Below are positions 37,601 through 45,483 of a stretch of 64,000 nucleotides of DNA, in pieces; positions within the stretch are counted from its first letter, which is position 1; every line of letters begins with the position of its first letter. Below the pieces are notes generated by a model. It was given only the letters and a program-made list of their open reading frames with translations, was not told the DNA's origin and made no database searches. This stretch comes from Barthelona sp. PCE (Eukaryota > Metamonada: BaSk clade). Location: assembly GCA_040285745.1 (NCBI GenBank), contig JAUFOR010000003.1, positions 1,178,001 through 1,242,000 of the forward strand, written 5' to 3'. The position numbers and the translations under genes are program-made.

Positions 37601-38321
37601 CAGATCAATACGTAATGCTGGTATCCTTCAGGTTCCAGAACACGTTGATGCATTCACTGATGAGGAGGATGTGCAACCTACAAAGGAGAAACTGGATAAA
37701 ATGGTTGAAGAAATTGAATCTCATAATTTACCTCCTCCTTTTAGCGATGAAAGTGATGAGTTTGAGTCTATGTCAGAGGGAGAATTATCAGAGAATGAAG
37801 AACCAGCCCCTGTATCGACTATCCGTCGTCGCTCAGTGGCTGTCTCACGAATTAGTGATGAGAGTGACTTGAGTGACAGCGATTCTGATCTTTCAGCCAT
37901 AGAGGAAGATGTTCCTCCTCCAGTTTCCGTGCCAGAGGTTGAAGACCTCCCTTTCGATGATTATGATGAATACTATGACTCTGATGAGTTTGAGAGTTAT
38001 TCGGAGGATGAAGTCGAAAAGAAGACCGAGGCAGAAGAGGCAACCCCAACTGCATCTCCAATGATTTCTCCAACAAGCCTTCAACTTATGAGGGAGACAT
38101 CTACCGGTTCACTGGAGGACGCCATTGAGAGAAAGGTTGAGGAGGTTACGCCCAGGCAGCGATCAAAGCTTGTCGAAGCATCTGTAACACCCGGTCCTGA
38201 GCCAATTAAAAAGATTACGGCAATTACGCCTGAGAAGAAACAACCAGCTAAATCACAACTGCAAGCAATTGTGTTTGATGATTCAGAAAGTGACAGTGAT
38301 TTCGAAGATTTTTCTGATTAA
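34689..38321 (+). CDS. TPR and IQ-motif protein with acidic C-terminal tail, 1210 aa
   Basis: The N-terminal ~270 residues contain TPR-like helices (AVQCILQNQYKFAQRLLDYA, RYFDACNYLKRAIKLESKV, GDEDLALNYAKKSVKIFEIE). Residues about 330-420 are basic and Pro/Ser-rich. IQ motifs begin at about 488: AAKLIQRVYRGHRDRERY, VKLQSMWRGRMDR, AALIASRLYRGRAARKQ, AAVILQAHWRGRQVRKK, the typical calmodulin/centrin-binding spacing, around a long Arg/Lys/Glu helix (about 505-590). The last ~400 residues are strongly acidic with a repeat EEPIEEV. Such TPR-IQ layouts occur in axonemal and basal-body proteins; a flagellar role is inference. The stop is 4 nt from that of the NUP107-like gene. Confidence 0.8.
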   Translation: MDCEMIAFSHIQPFLSFYSKSSLPLHQMEAELIKPLWLGSPFRINDKKEFAFDNNELYEKFYELSDNTSLMNDCNLSDERISYLEDSGNFVDLISLLFKVLHNRMRLGLVDNVQINLPRLVLRSNYYAVQCILQNQYKFAQRLLDYAMELSARDNPFRMSYPERQSLRAVSLNNLAIIMRNRNRYFDACNYLKRAIKLESKVMDANNRGGTLLNCSVLLLQLGDEDLALNYAKKSVKIFEIELSDILSANPNCIDDDSNEHHVLRELASYVSAGRLCVAAAAQRLFKRKLCMTNLQHALNTSNAFLGGKDRITLTVTRVFTQVRGSIPGEVVPKTPRISPKKKQRPKSSRLPNKNSPVPSLKLKRPNTAAGVRKFRRKSPNRSQRVRKSVPTPLADSIRPVIPSRKKKPKKKRNERRTSQAQSQDLLQEILKVQSRLGSSSKLNFSPHFVDDLLNVIDKRNNSSSARGEVVSPLDDDMPRMEPLMTNEDAAKLIQRVYRGHRDRERYRRIKRRRDRKRKQDREQKEKERIREYKERRKMEKERLEKEHEAARRRERDRMLRNRERRIKEKEDVEKEEKQRQDRMMREGYVTKILPVARCLIQRNSFEKVRWATVKLQSMWRGRMDRIFYKNERKEKYDLERDMVKRRRTKAANIIADSYLSYRARKELNSRRKFSSEKQAVLCIEHVYKRFTIRRGLKKLQWAAKVIKKHSALYKAKLFRQQQKQAALIASRLYRGRAARKQILSMREEKRKREEAAVILQAHWRGRQVRKKLKAMERHVKDEEDIEFDYRRTSVTNYRNMVRRQEEELAYGRVMELDEVLQDVDEVFDFMDEESDFEKEPEVNDIILDSVTVDVDDEEPIFVSHTEMLAEEPVEEPIEEVEEPIEEVEEDMAHDMEIVSSVDGYVEDVVDDVFEETYVGILQDIDAEVAPVAPRITEIKTTVSDDEEIVEPKASVDRSAIPFDDKMDVFDRSIRNAGILQVPEHVDAFTDEEDVQPTKEKLDKMVEEIESHNLPPPFSDESDEFESMSEGELSENEEPAPVSTIRRRSVAVSRISDESDLSDSDSDLSAIEEDVPPPVSVPEVEDLPFDDYDEYYDSDEFESYSEDEVEKKTEAEEATPTASPMISPTSLQLMRETSTGSLEDAIERKVEEVTPRQRSKLVEASVTPGPEPIKKITAITPEKKQPAKSQLQAIVFDDSESDSDFEDFSD

Positions 38322-38325
38322 TTGA

Positions 38326-40587
38326 TTAATTTTCTTTATTATCAATATTTGTATTGTACGCAACAGTGCAGTAACTGAACTTAGCATACTCAATAATAAG
38401 TTCTAAACAACTCTGATCAATGTATTTAGAAGCTCTTTCTACAAGATAAAAGATGAACTCGAATTGTTCGTTATGATTCTCAAGATAAGCAAGTAGTAAA
38501 ACACATAAATGGGTTAATAAAGGAACTACAACCTCAAAAACTTCAATAATTTGATCATTTCTCTCTTTTTCTTCTTCGTTCTCTGAAAGCTGTTCATCAA
38601 ACTGGAGAATATGTTGCATCAATGCATACGCCTCATCAAACAGACTAACACCCAAAGAATGCCTCGAATCTGCAAATTCACTGTTTGCAATACTCGAGTG
38701 TAATTTCTGTGATGATCGTACGAGTGCAGAAAAGTTCATATAAAGTTCAACCTCGGCAATAATATCCTTGCATTCGGCAGTTTTAGATAGTTCGGGGAAG
38801 TAAGGCGATGTGACAAACACCTCTTTGAGATGCACACATAAATACTGCAGTGTTTGGTACTCGCCACTAACGATGAACCACCGCAATGAACTAGCAATAG
38901 TAACTAAAGCAAACTCGACTGAATCCTGCTTGCCTTCCAACGCCCACGTGAGAATATCCAAACGAGCCTGGCTATTACTCTTATCTTCCTCCGTAAGATC
39001 CTCACATCCACTGAACATCTCTCCCAATAAGCCCAGTAAGCTCTTGCGCAAGACAATCTTGTCGGTAGACCCAAGATCAAAGACTTTTTTGATTTTGTTA
39101 AGCGGTGTGTACGGTACCTTCACGTTTGGCGTGTCCACAATATGCGTTGCTACATCGAACGCGACACATTTAGCAAGGGCTTCGACATCTACGTCGACAT
39201 CTTTGAGAGAGTTAAGGGCAAGAGATCTTGCCGACTTATCTGAAGAAAAGAGCTTCAAGAACTCAATTAACAGCTCCTCCTGGATGTCAAGAGGCAGTAG
39301 GACTGCGTAGAGAGAAAATAATCCAAAATTGCGCTCATTTAGTACATTATCGCAGTAGCTCTCAATGAGATATGCGCAGTGAGCCTCGTGTATGTCCATG
39401 TTGATGTATTTATGGTCATCCATGACAGGATACCCACCACTGACCATCAGAACGGCTATATGCGTCGCGAAACGAAGTTGCTGAGTTGTAATAGTTGATT
39501 CATCCTCTATTGTATCAACTATACCGCGTAAGTACTCTCCACACAGATCAAGGATACAGAAGCGCTGCTCAAAAGCGAAAGGAGCGTCTGTCATGGCACA
39601 CGCGTCCAAGGTCTCAACAAGTGAAGTGCTGATCTTGTTCTGCTTTACGTACTCCTCAAGGCTGGACTCAACATAACTGCGGAAAAACACATACATGCGC
39701 TCGTACGGGGTTCTTGCGATACTTAAAGCAGCGTCAATATTACCACTCAGCAGACCATAAATTCCGCTCAGATACTTTCTTATCTCGCACTTATTTGCGT
39801 TGTGTTCGTTGGAGAGCAGCTTACTAATCGAGTAAACGTTCTTTCTATGTTCAAATATGTTGATGTTGCCCAAGACAACATTCTCTTCTATATGCGGCAA
39901 CATGAAACCACCGAGGACACCTGATACGGCATGCAATCCAGCATCCTCAGCCACCTTGATAGCCTCGTCAAGCTGTCCAATGACAATTAGGCGATATATG
40001 TTTTGTAATGTATCAACTATGATCATCTTTGTTTGTGAATTAACCTCACTGAAATCGTCCAGCAAGTCATCAAAAGAATCTATGTACTCCACCTTGAAGT
40101 CAAGATCACCTGAGTAATGTTCGTAATTTAAATCTTCTAACCAATATTGAACAAGAAAACCACGTTGGATACTTCCATTGGTCATTATAAGCTCTTTCAG
40201 TACATCACAGTACATTCCTTCGCCCAGGTTTGTGAAGAAAATGCTGGGGTCAATCTTAAAACGGGTGAGATATAAAAGTAATAACCAAACACTATATTCT
40301 CCGTAAAAATAGTCATAATCCAAGAGTTCTTCGGAAAACAGTTTATCATAGTCCTTGTGATTGGTATCTATGTACCGCAGAGATAACCGTTGCTCAGATA
40401 ATTGTTGTAGTTTGTTTTTTAATACCGAAGTGATGCCCTCAAGGAATTCCACACTGTTTTCTAAGCTTATTTCGCCGCTAGCATCTAGCAACGACGATTT
40501 CAAACAATTAGCAAAGCCGAAATCAATGTTTGTGTGTACATTTTTTGCTGAACGCCAGTATATTGGATTGTTGAGACTGTTGTTCAT
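38326..40587 (-). CDS. nucleoporin NUP107/Nup84-like
   Basis: Scaffold component of the Y-complex of the nuclear pore. The recognisable core is at about residues 205-320: YRLIVIGQLDEAIKVAEDAG, SGVLGGFMLPHIEEN, then IRKYLSGIYGLLSGNID and YERMYVFFRSYVESSLEEYV. This follows the Nup84/107 order (layer of alpha-solenoid with a GNP...R...W, ERAIYGALSGNL, DTVWAYFRVMVDSLVE pattern). The rest is uninterrupted alpha-helix. At 753 residues it is close to yeast Nup84 and shorter than human NUP107. ACCCTTTCC lies about 45 nt upstream on the coding strand. It is divergent from an unassigned gene. Confidence 0.8.
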   Translation of the reverse strand: MNNSLNNPIYWRSAKNVHTNIDFGFANCLKSSLLDASGEISLENSVEFLEGITSVLKNKLQQLSEQRLSLRYIDTNHKDYDKLFSEELLDYDYFYGEYSVWLLLLYLTRFKIDPSIFFTNLGEGMYCDVLKELIMTNGSIQRGFLVQYWLEDLNYEHYSGDLDFKVEYIDSFDDLLDDFSEVNSQTKMIIVDTLQNIYRLIVIGQLDEAIKVAEDAGLHAVSGVLGGFMLPHIEENVVLGNINIFEHRKNVYSISKLLSNEHNANKCEIRKYLSGIYGLLSGNIDAALSIARTPYERMYVFFRSYVESSLEEYVKQNKISTSLVETLDACAMTDAPFAFEQRFCILDLCGEYLRGIVDTIEDESTITTQQLRFATHIAVLMVSGGYPVMDDHKYINMDIHEAHCAYLIESYCDNVLNERNFGLFSLYAVLLPLDIQEELLIEFLKLFSSDKSARSLALNSLKDVDVDVEALAKCVAFDVATHIVDTPNVKVPYTPLNKIKKVFDLGSTDKIVLRKSLLGLLGEMFSGCEDLTEEDKSNSQARLDILTWALEGKQDSVEFALVTIASSLRWFIVSGEYQTLQYLCVHLKEVFVTSPYFPELSKTAECKDIIAEVELYMNFSALVRSSQKLHSSIANSEFADSRHSLGVSLFDEAYALMQHILQFDEQLSENEEEKERNDQIIEVFEVVVPLLTHLCVLLLAYLENHNEQFEFIFYLVERASKYIDQSCLELIIEYAKFSYCTVAYNTNIDNKEN

Positions 40588-40933
40588 CGCAAAAGCTGTG
40601 TGACTTCTGTAAATGGTGTGTGATAGGTTGGAAAGGGTGTTAAACTAGTCTTCGTTTCAGAAGAATGAAAATTTTATTTATTTCGATTGAAATGTACGGC
40701 ACTTACCCTTTATGATTTTATGCTACATATAACTCCAAAAGATACGAAAAAGTAGCGTCTACTATAATTAGTACAGTTACAAATCCTCTAGCATATTTTT
40801 GTGAATACAGCGTGACATATATTTGATGATATGGCAGAATAATGCTCAATTAAATGATATATCAGCTTTAACTATATATTTAAACATGTTAACATTTTTT
40901 TGTACATTTTCACACATTCATGGGCAATTTATA
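40588..40933. other. 346-nt divergent promoter region
   Basis: Between the NUP107-like gene and the unassigned gene at 40934. AT-rich; GAAAGGGTGT at 40631-40640 gives ACCCTTTC on the NUP107 coding strand. In-frame codons upstream of 40934 (to ATG 40826) look like leader rather than protein. No RNA gene seen. Confidence 0.4.
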
Positions 40934-43423
40934 ATGACAGAGTCGGCAGAAACGAAGAGGGATTTCGGAAAAACGCTCTCTTCCATCGATTCCCACAATA
41001 GTAATAGTTTTTCTAGCCTAACCTTGGATAGAACGTATCTACACAACCAGTTTGAGAAGATATCTTCCCAAAACTCCCTATTGGAGCACCTACAATATAG
41101 ACTAAACGAATTATGTATATCCACGAACGCAGCTAGAAATATTGACAGTGCAATCAAGAGACATCAAAGAAAACATGATGAATTTGTGGATATCCACCGC
41201 TTTATGAACAATTTGCCACCCGAGATAATTGGTTTACTTGAAAAGACAGCTTCAAATGGAGGTGGTGTGAATTTGGAGAATTTATCAAATGACAAACACC
41301 CTTCTCACATATCATCAATCAAGGAAGAGACAGTGAAGAACGTTGAGAAGATGTGGAATCGTCAGGCACATAAGAAAATATGGTTACAGGTTTCGCTCCA
41401 ATGGTTCAAACATCGTTTGTTACAGAGAGAATTGTTAAGGCGTATCCCATCATTTCTAATGAACTCCAGGCGGAAGAAAGCAAAGGCTGTTGAAGTAGAT
41501 TCAGTAATGGACTTAAGAAGATTGAGTGAGATGTATAAGATGCAGAACAAAAGAAGATGGATACATGTTGATAACGTAAAGAACGCACAGCTTTCGAAGT
41601 CATTGGGTAGTCCATTGAGTAGAGTTCGTGCTCAAAAATTAGAAGAAGAGGAATATTCAGCATTATCAGAGTTTATTACGCCACAAAAGGCAAATGTCTC
41701 TCGATTAGGTGTCGTAGACATCCGCTCATCGCCTCTGTTCAAGATAGATCATACAGCGTTGAAGGACACTATCACACTGGATGAAGCAGTGGCGATAATC
41801 GAGCGATGGTGGAAGGTTAATTCTTTTTTTAAGCATATTCGTAGTACGAAAGCTTCTGTAAGGCTTTTTGAGAGACTGTGGCGGGAGAAAAAGAACAGAT
41901 ATTACCGTAGGCACATATTAAAGACTGGCGTTGATTTTTCAAAGTTTGAAAGGGCAATCAAACGAATTGAGAGTTGGTGGTCATTTAAGGCAAAACACAG
42001 TCCTAGAATGCACAAATCTCAAAGTGGATTCCTTACAAAAGAAGCAGAGGAGGTTGTCACAAAGAAGGAAGACTTTGCTATGTTTCATTATGCATTGTAC
42101 AGAGGCAGTGATGGATTTTTGCATCTTCCACCGTCAACACTCCCTCCTAAACAGCCAAATGAGTTTAGTTTCTTCATCACTCCACACCTTGAGCGAATGG
42201 TTGGCTCAATTTCGCTGGAAGACATGTTTGAGTACAACCCCTACGTGTTTCCAATCAACAGAGAACTGCCTACTGAGAAACTAACACCAAACAAGGAGCT
42301 GGTGTTAATTCATCAAATTTTGTGGTTCCACGAGCCTTACACCGCACCTTCTTTTGCGTTTGGCTACCCTCCATCGTTTTTGCGCAGAGTTGATGACGTG
42401 GATACACCTCCAGGTGTTATTGAGCAGTTTACACTGAAGGTCCCACCAATTTTTGAGGCGAGTGAGCGATATAAGATAGAAGAAGGATTGTTGGAGTACT
42501 ATAGTGCAGGCAACGAAGAGTATCAGTCGATCCTCAAGCTGGAATCAGAGCCTGTACCAGAAGAAAAGGCAGGGAAATCGCTTTATCATTTTGTTATAAG
42601 GGTACCTGATTATCGCATTAGGTTTGCAAAGAGTGGTGCAAAGTCCATTCTTTCCAACAGTATGACGGCAACGAGCAACACATCGGAGCGCCGTGAACAA
42701 CAACAACAAAGAAAGCATAACGTTCGTATAGAAAAGCACAATCGTAACATGATTAAACTTTGTGATCTTCCAGAGGATCTAGAGTTTGGAATGCCGAATC
42801 TATATGCGAATTATTCAACAGAGCATCATTTGAAGAACCCCTGTTTTTATTCAGCACAGCAGAAGAAGCGTAAGGTTGATCAGCACTTGAATAGCATGGT
42901 TGATGATCTTAAGCAAATTGTGCTGGACGCCGAATCTTTGGCAGCAGAGCGGGATTCAAGGTTGTATATAGCTGAGCAGTTGGACAAACAGCTGGCGACG
43001 AATATTTTCTTTGCGTTTCAAAATAGAAGGCAGAAGAAACGGCAACTGCGCGGTAAAACGCCTAATCGTAAGCATCGTGGTATCGAGCTTGATAAAAAGA
43101 AGAAAATTCCAGGCTCACGTGCTGCTTCACGTATCAGCAGTCGTCCCGAGAGTCAGATGTCGTTGAGGAGTGGGTTTACTGAGCTAGGGTTCGCTAAAAA
43201 GAAGAAAAAGGTTGTAACCAAATCACGTAAAGATCATTTGAAGGATGTAATTGAGAAGAGTATCAATGAGCTAGACTCTAAGTTTCCCACGTTGCCAACG
43301 CCCAGAAACAGATCAATACCGCCATCCAGAAATGATGATCGTATGAGTACAGGAAGTAGACAAAGTCATAATAGTATGGCAAGGAACAACTCTTCAAGAA
43401 GGGTCCGTTTACCTGCTTTATAG
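40934..43423 (+). CDS. uncharacterised basic protein, 829 aa
   Basis: Not recognised. I chose ATG 40934 (MTESAETKRDFGKTL) because the 36 codons between ATG 40826 and it are AT-rich and Ile/Leu/Phe-rich unlike the body; 40826 remains possible. Residues about 25-200 include amphipathic helices and Trp/Arg-rich segments (KKIWLQVSLQWFKHR, AIIERWWKVNSFFKHI, FERLWREKKNRYYRRH, RIESWWSFKAKH) that look like single SFI1- or IQ-like centrin/calmodulin-binding helices. The C-terminal ~150 residues are Lys/Arg/Ser-rich and probably disordered. No membrane segments. A cytoskeletal role would fit but is inference. The stop is 2 nt from that of the convergent neighbour. Confidence 0.7.
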   Translation: MTESAETKRDFGKTLSSIDSHNSNSFSSLTLDRTYLHNQFEKISSQNSLLEHLQYRLNELCISTNAARNIDSAIKRHQRKHDEFVDIHRFMNNLPPEIIGLLEKTASNGGGVNLENLSNDKHPSHISSIKEETVKNVEKMWNRQAHKKIWLQVSLQWFKHRLLQRELLRRIPSFLMNSRRKKAKAVEVDSVMDLRRLSEMYKMQNKRRWIHVDNVKNAQLSKSLGSPLSRVRAQKLEEEEYSALSEFITPQKANVSRLGVVDIRSSPLFKIDHTALKDTITLDEAVAIIERWWKVNSFFKHIRSTKASVRLFERLWREKKNRYYRRHILKTGVDFSKFERAIKRIESWWSFKAKHSPRMHKSQSGFLTKEAEEVVTKKEDFAMFHYALYRGSDGFLHLPPSTLPPKQPNEFSFFITPHLERMVGSISLEDMFEYNPYVFPINRELPTEKLTPNKELVLIHQILWFHEPYTAPSFAFGYPPSFLRRVDDVDTPPGVIEQFTLKVPPIFEASERYKIEEGLLEYYSAGNEEYQSILKLESEPVPEEKAGKSLYHFVIRVPDYRIRFAKSGAKSILSNSMTATSNTSERREQQQQRKHNVRIEKHNRNMIKLCDLPEDLEFGMPNLYANYSTEHHLKNPCFYSAQQKKRKVDQHLNSMVDDLKQIVLDAESLAAERDSRLYIAEQLDKQLATNIFFAFQNRRQKKRQLRGKTPNRKHRGIELDKKKKIPGSRAASRISSRPESQMSLRSGFTELGFAKKKKKVVTKSRKDHLKDVIEKSINELDSKFPTLPTPRNRSIPPSRNDDRMSTGSRQSHNSMARNNSSRRVRLPAL

Positions 43424-43425
43424 AG

Positions 43426-45411
43426 CTAGATTTTATTGATAAGGTCTTTTGCAAGTAAATCAACAGCAGTATCCACAGTTTTTGATTGTTTTTCAATGAG
43501 TTTCGAAAACGCTGAAAAGAATTCTTCCGTCATTGCAGACTCGAATACTTTTCCGACTTCAGCATCTTGGGACGTACTCAATATAATGTTACCGACTGTT
43601 GTTGGACTGAGATATATCCCGAAATTCAGCATTTTGCTAATCAAACCAATAAACACGTCAAGAGGGTCTTGTATTTCGGAAAACACACCAATGATGCAGT
43701 GTAGGACAAACACAGCGAGCGTGTTCCGTGCTGCTCCTCCAACAGATTGTAATAATAAACAAACATCGTCATACAAGCCATTCATGAGCAGAACGCGGAC
43801 TGATTCCCGCTTCTCGTTGCCTAAATACAGAATCGAAGCCTTCACACGCGTGTGATCATCGGTTATGAGACCGTCTGATGTGTGATTAAACGTGAGAACG
43901 CACAATTCAAATATGTTGAAAGAGAGCTGATCGCTTAATAAACTGTTTGCAATCGTCTCGTTTAAGACCACCAGTAGACCTAACAGGGCAAGCGGATCTT
44001 TGACAAATAATGCCCGACAGAAGGGTTCGAATAAGAAATTTTTTCTAATTGGCAAAAAGTTTTCAAGCTTGAACCAATCAATGCTTGATGCCACTTCTAC
44101 TACGTTTGATTCCATACCCTTTATATACGGAAAGATTGCCTGTTCTTTATATGCAAAAGCATTTAAACCAGTGTTGTGGGTAAATGATTCAAATATCAAC
44201 TTTTGATCATGCCTCATGACCCGATCAAAGATAACAAAGTCAGCCTCTTCGAAATCAGTGATACCTGACTGTATTGATGTACTATTTCTCCTTGATTTTG
44301 GTATAAAGGAGGATGTATTTGAGAAGCTCAGTTTATCTTGATGCAAGGTCATAGGTGTGAACAATTGCTTCAAGAACGGACTACACGGCTCAGTGAACTC
44401 ATCAATCGTTGATGCCTCAATATGAACCGAATAGAACCCACTGGTCGTTAAGCAAAAACGTTGGTTGAAATCAAAATGAAGAACTGTACCTATTGAAGAA
44501 CGCCATTCTGACACGTGTTCCTGGTTTTTACCATCATTATCATATATATAAATCGATTTGCTTGTAACCAGCAATAACTTCTTTTGCAAAGTTATTACAG
44601 TCACAATGTTCTTTGTAAGCATTCCTGGTGGAATTATGAAACTCTTACCGTCATGTAATGAGAAAATATGGGTGAGAGAATACAAATAACCATTGATAGT
44701 GTGTAAATCTTCACATTTTTCTTTGTAGAACTGCTCGAATTCAGCAGACAAATCCAAAACCACGCCAATGTCAGTCACCAGGGTGTCTCCATTCTTTAAA
44801 AAGAGTGGTACAGACTCTTCAACGCCAGCAAATATAAGTTGTCCGCATGTAACAAACTTTGTGTTTTTTGAGTCAAATACTTCACTTGTGAAATGTATCG
44901 TGCCACTAGCGATATCTAGAGTTAATAACTGCAAATTTTGCTCACCACCACACCACACATGTATGTTTTTTCGATATTCAATGTGTTTCACTCTTTGCTT
45001 CAAATCATGTTCAGCCACACAAGCAAAGGAACCAGTCTCTTCGTCTATCGTGAACAAACGTATCAAAGACCCAGAAGATACAATAAAGCTCTCATTATCC
45101 ATGCAGCAATACCGATCTATGCTATGTAGCACCAGTGAATTTGCTTTGCCCAGAAGCTTGAGCAGCTGTGCACCTCTGGCATCCCGCATAAAGTTACTAG
45201 ACGGAATATCCATTTGAGTTTCTGATGTCTTTGAGCTTACAAGCCATAAAATGTGTTGCTTTGTGCTGAAAAACCCTACATGTTTTGTGTCCCCGAAACT
45301 AAAAATCGAGTCAAACTCAACAAACTTAGCGTAGCTGAGAATATCGTTAATAAGATCGATTTCAAAGAAACTAGCGTTTCTTTTTGTATATTTGGTGAAC
45401 TTTAAACTCAT
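43426..45411 (-). CDS. uncharacterised beta-propeller plus alpha-solenoid protein, 661 aa
   Basis: Not assignable. About residues 40-350 are repetitive short strands (FIVSSGSLIRLFTIDEETG, LLLVTSKSIYIYDNDGK, RFCLTTSGFYSVHIE) as in a beta-propeller. From about 400 on the sequence is helical (ALLGLLVVLNETIANSLL, SVRVLLMNGLYDDVCLLLQS, FSAFSKLIEKQSKTV). The propeller-solenoid layout occurs in Y-complex and inner-ring nucleoporins, HOPS/CORVET subunits and intraflagellar transport proteins, but I see no motif to choose among them; at 661 residues it would be short for most. TCCCTTTTC lies about 36-43 nt upstream of the start on the coding strand. Confidence 0.72.
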   Translation of the reverse strand: MSLKFTKYTKRNASFFEIDLINDILSYAKFVEFDSIFSFGDTKHVGFFSTKQHILWLVSSKTSETQMDIPSSNFMRDARGAQLLKLLGKANSLVLHSIDRYCCMDNESFIVSSGSLIRLFTIDEETGSFACVAEHDLKQRVKHIEYRKNIHVWCGGEQNLQLLTLDIASGTIHFTSEVFDSKNTKFVTCGQLIFAGVEESVPLFLKNGDTLVTDIGVVLDLSAEFEQFYKEKCEDLHTINGYLYSLTHIFSLHDGKSFIIPPGMLTKNIVTVITLQKKLLLVTSKSIYIYDNDGKNQEHVSEWRSSIGTVLHFDFNQRFCLTTSGFYSVHIEASTIDEFTEPCSPFLKQLFTPMTLHQDKLSFSNTSSFIPKSRRNSTSIQSGITDFEEADFVIFDRVMRHDQKLIFESFTHNTGLNAFAYKEQAIFPYIKGMESNVVEVASSIDWFKLENFLPIRKNFLFEPFCRALFVKDPLALLGLLVVLNETIANSLLSDQLSFNIFELCVLTFNHTSDGLITDDHTRVKASILYLGNEKRESVRVLLMNGLYDDVCLLLQSVGGAARNTLAVFVLHCIIGVFSEIQDPLDVFIGLISKMLNFGIYLSPTTVGNIILSTSQDAEVGKVFESAMTEEFFSAFSKLIEKQSKTVDTAVDLLAKDLINKI

Positions 45412-45483
45412 TTCATTGAAAAAAACTATGTGAAATTGTAATGAGGAAAAGGGAGAGATAAGTAATACAAAATTTTTACTAGA

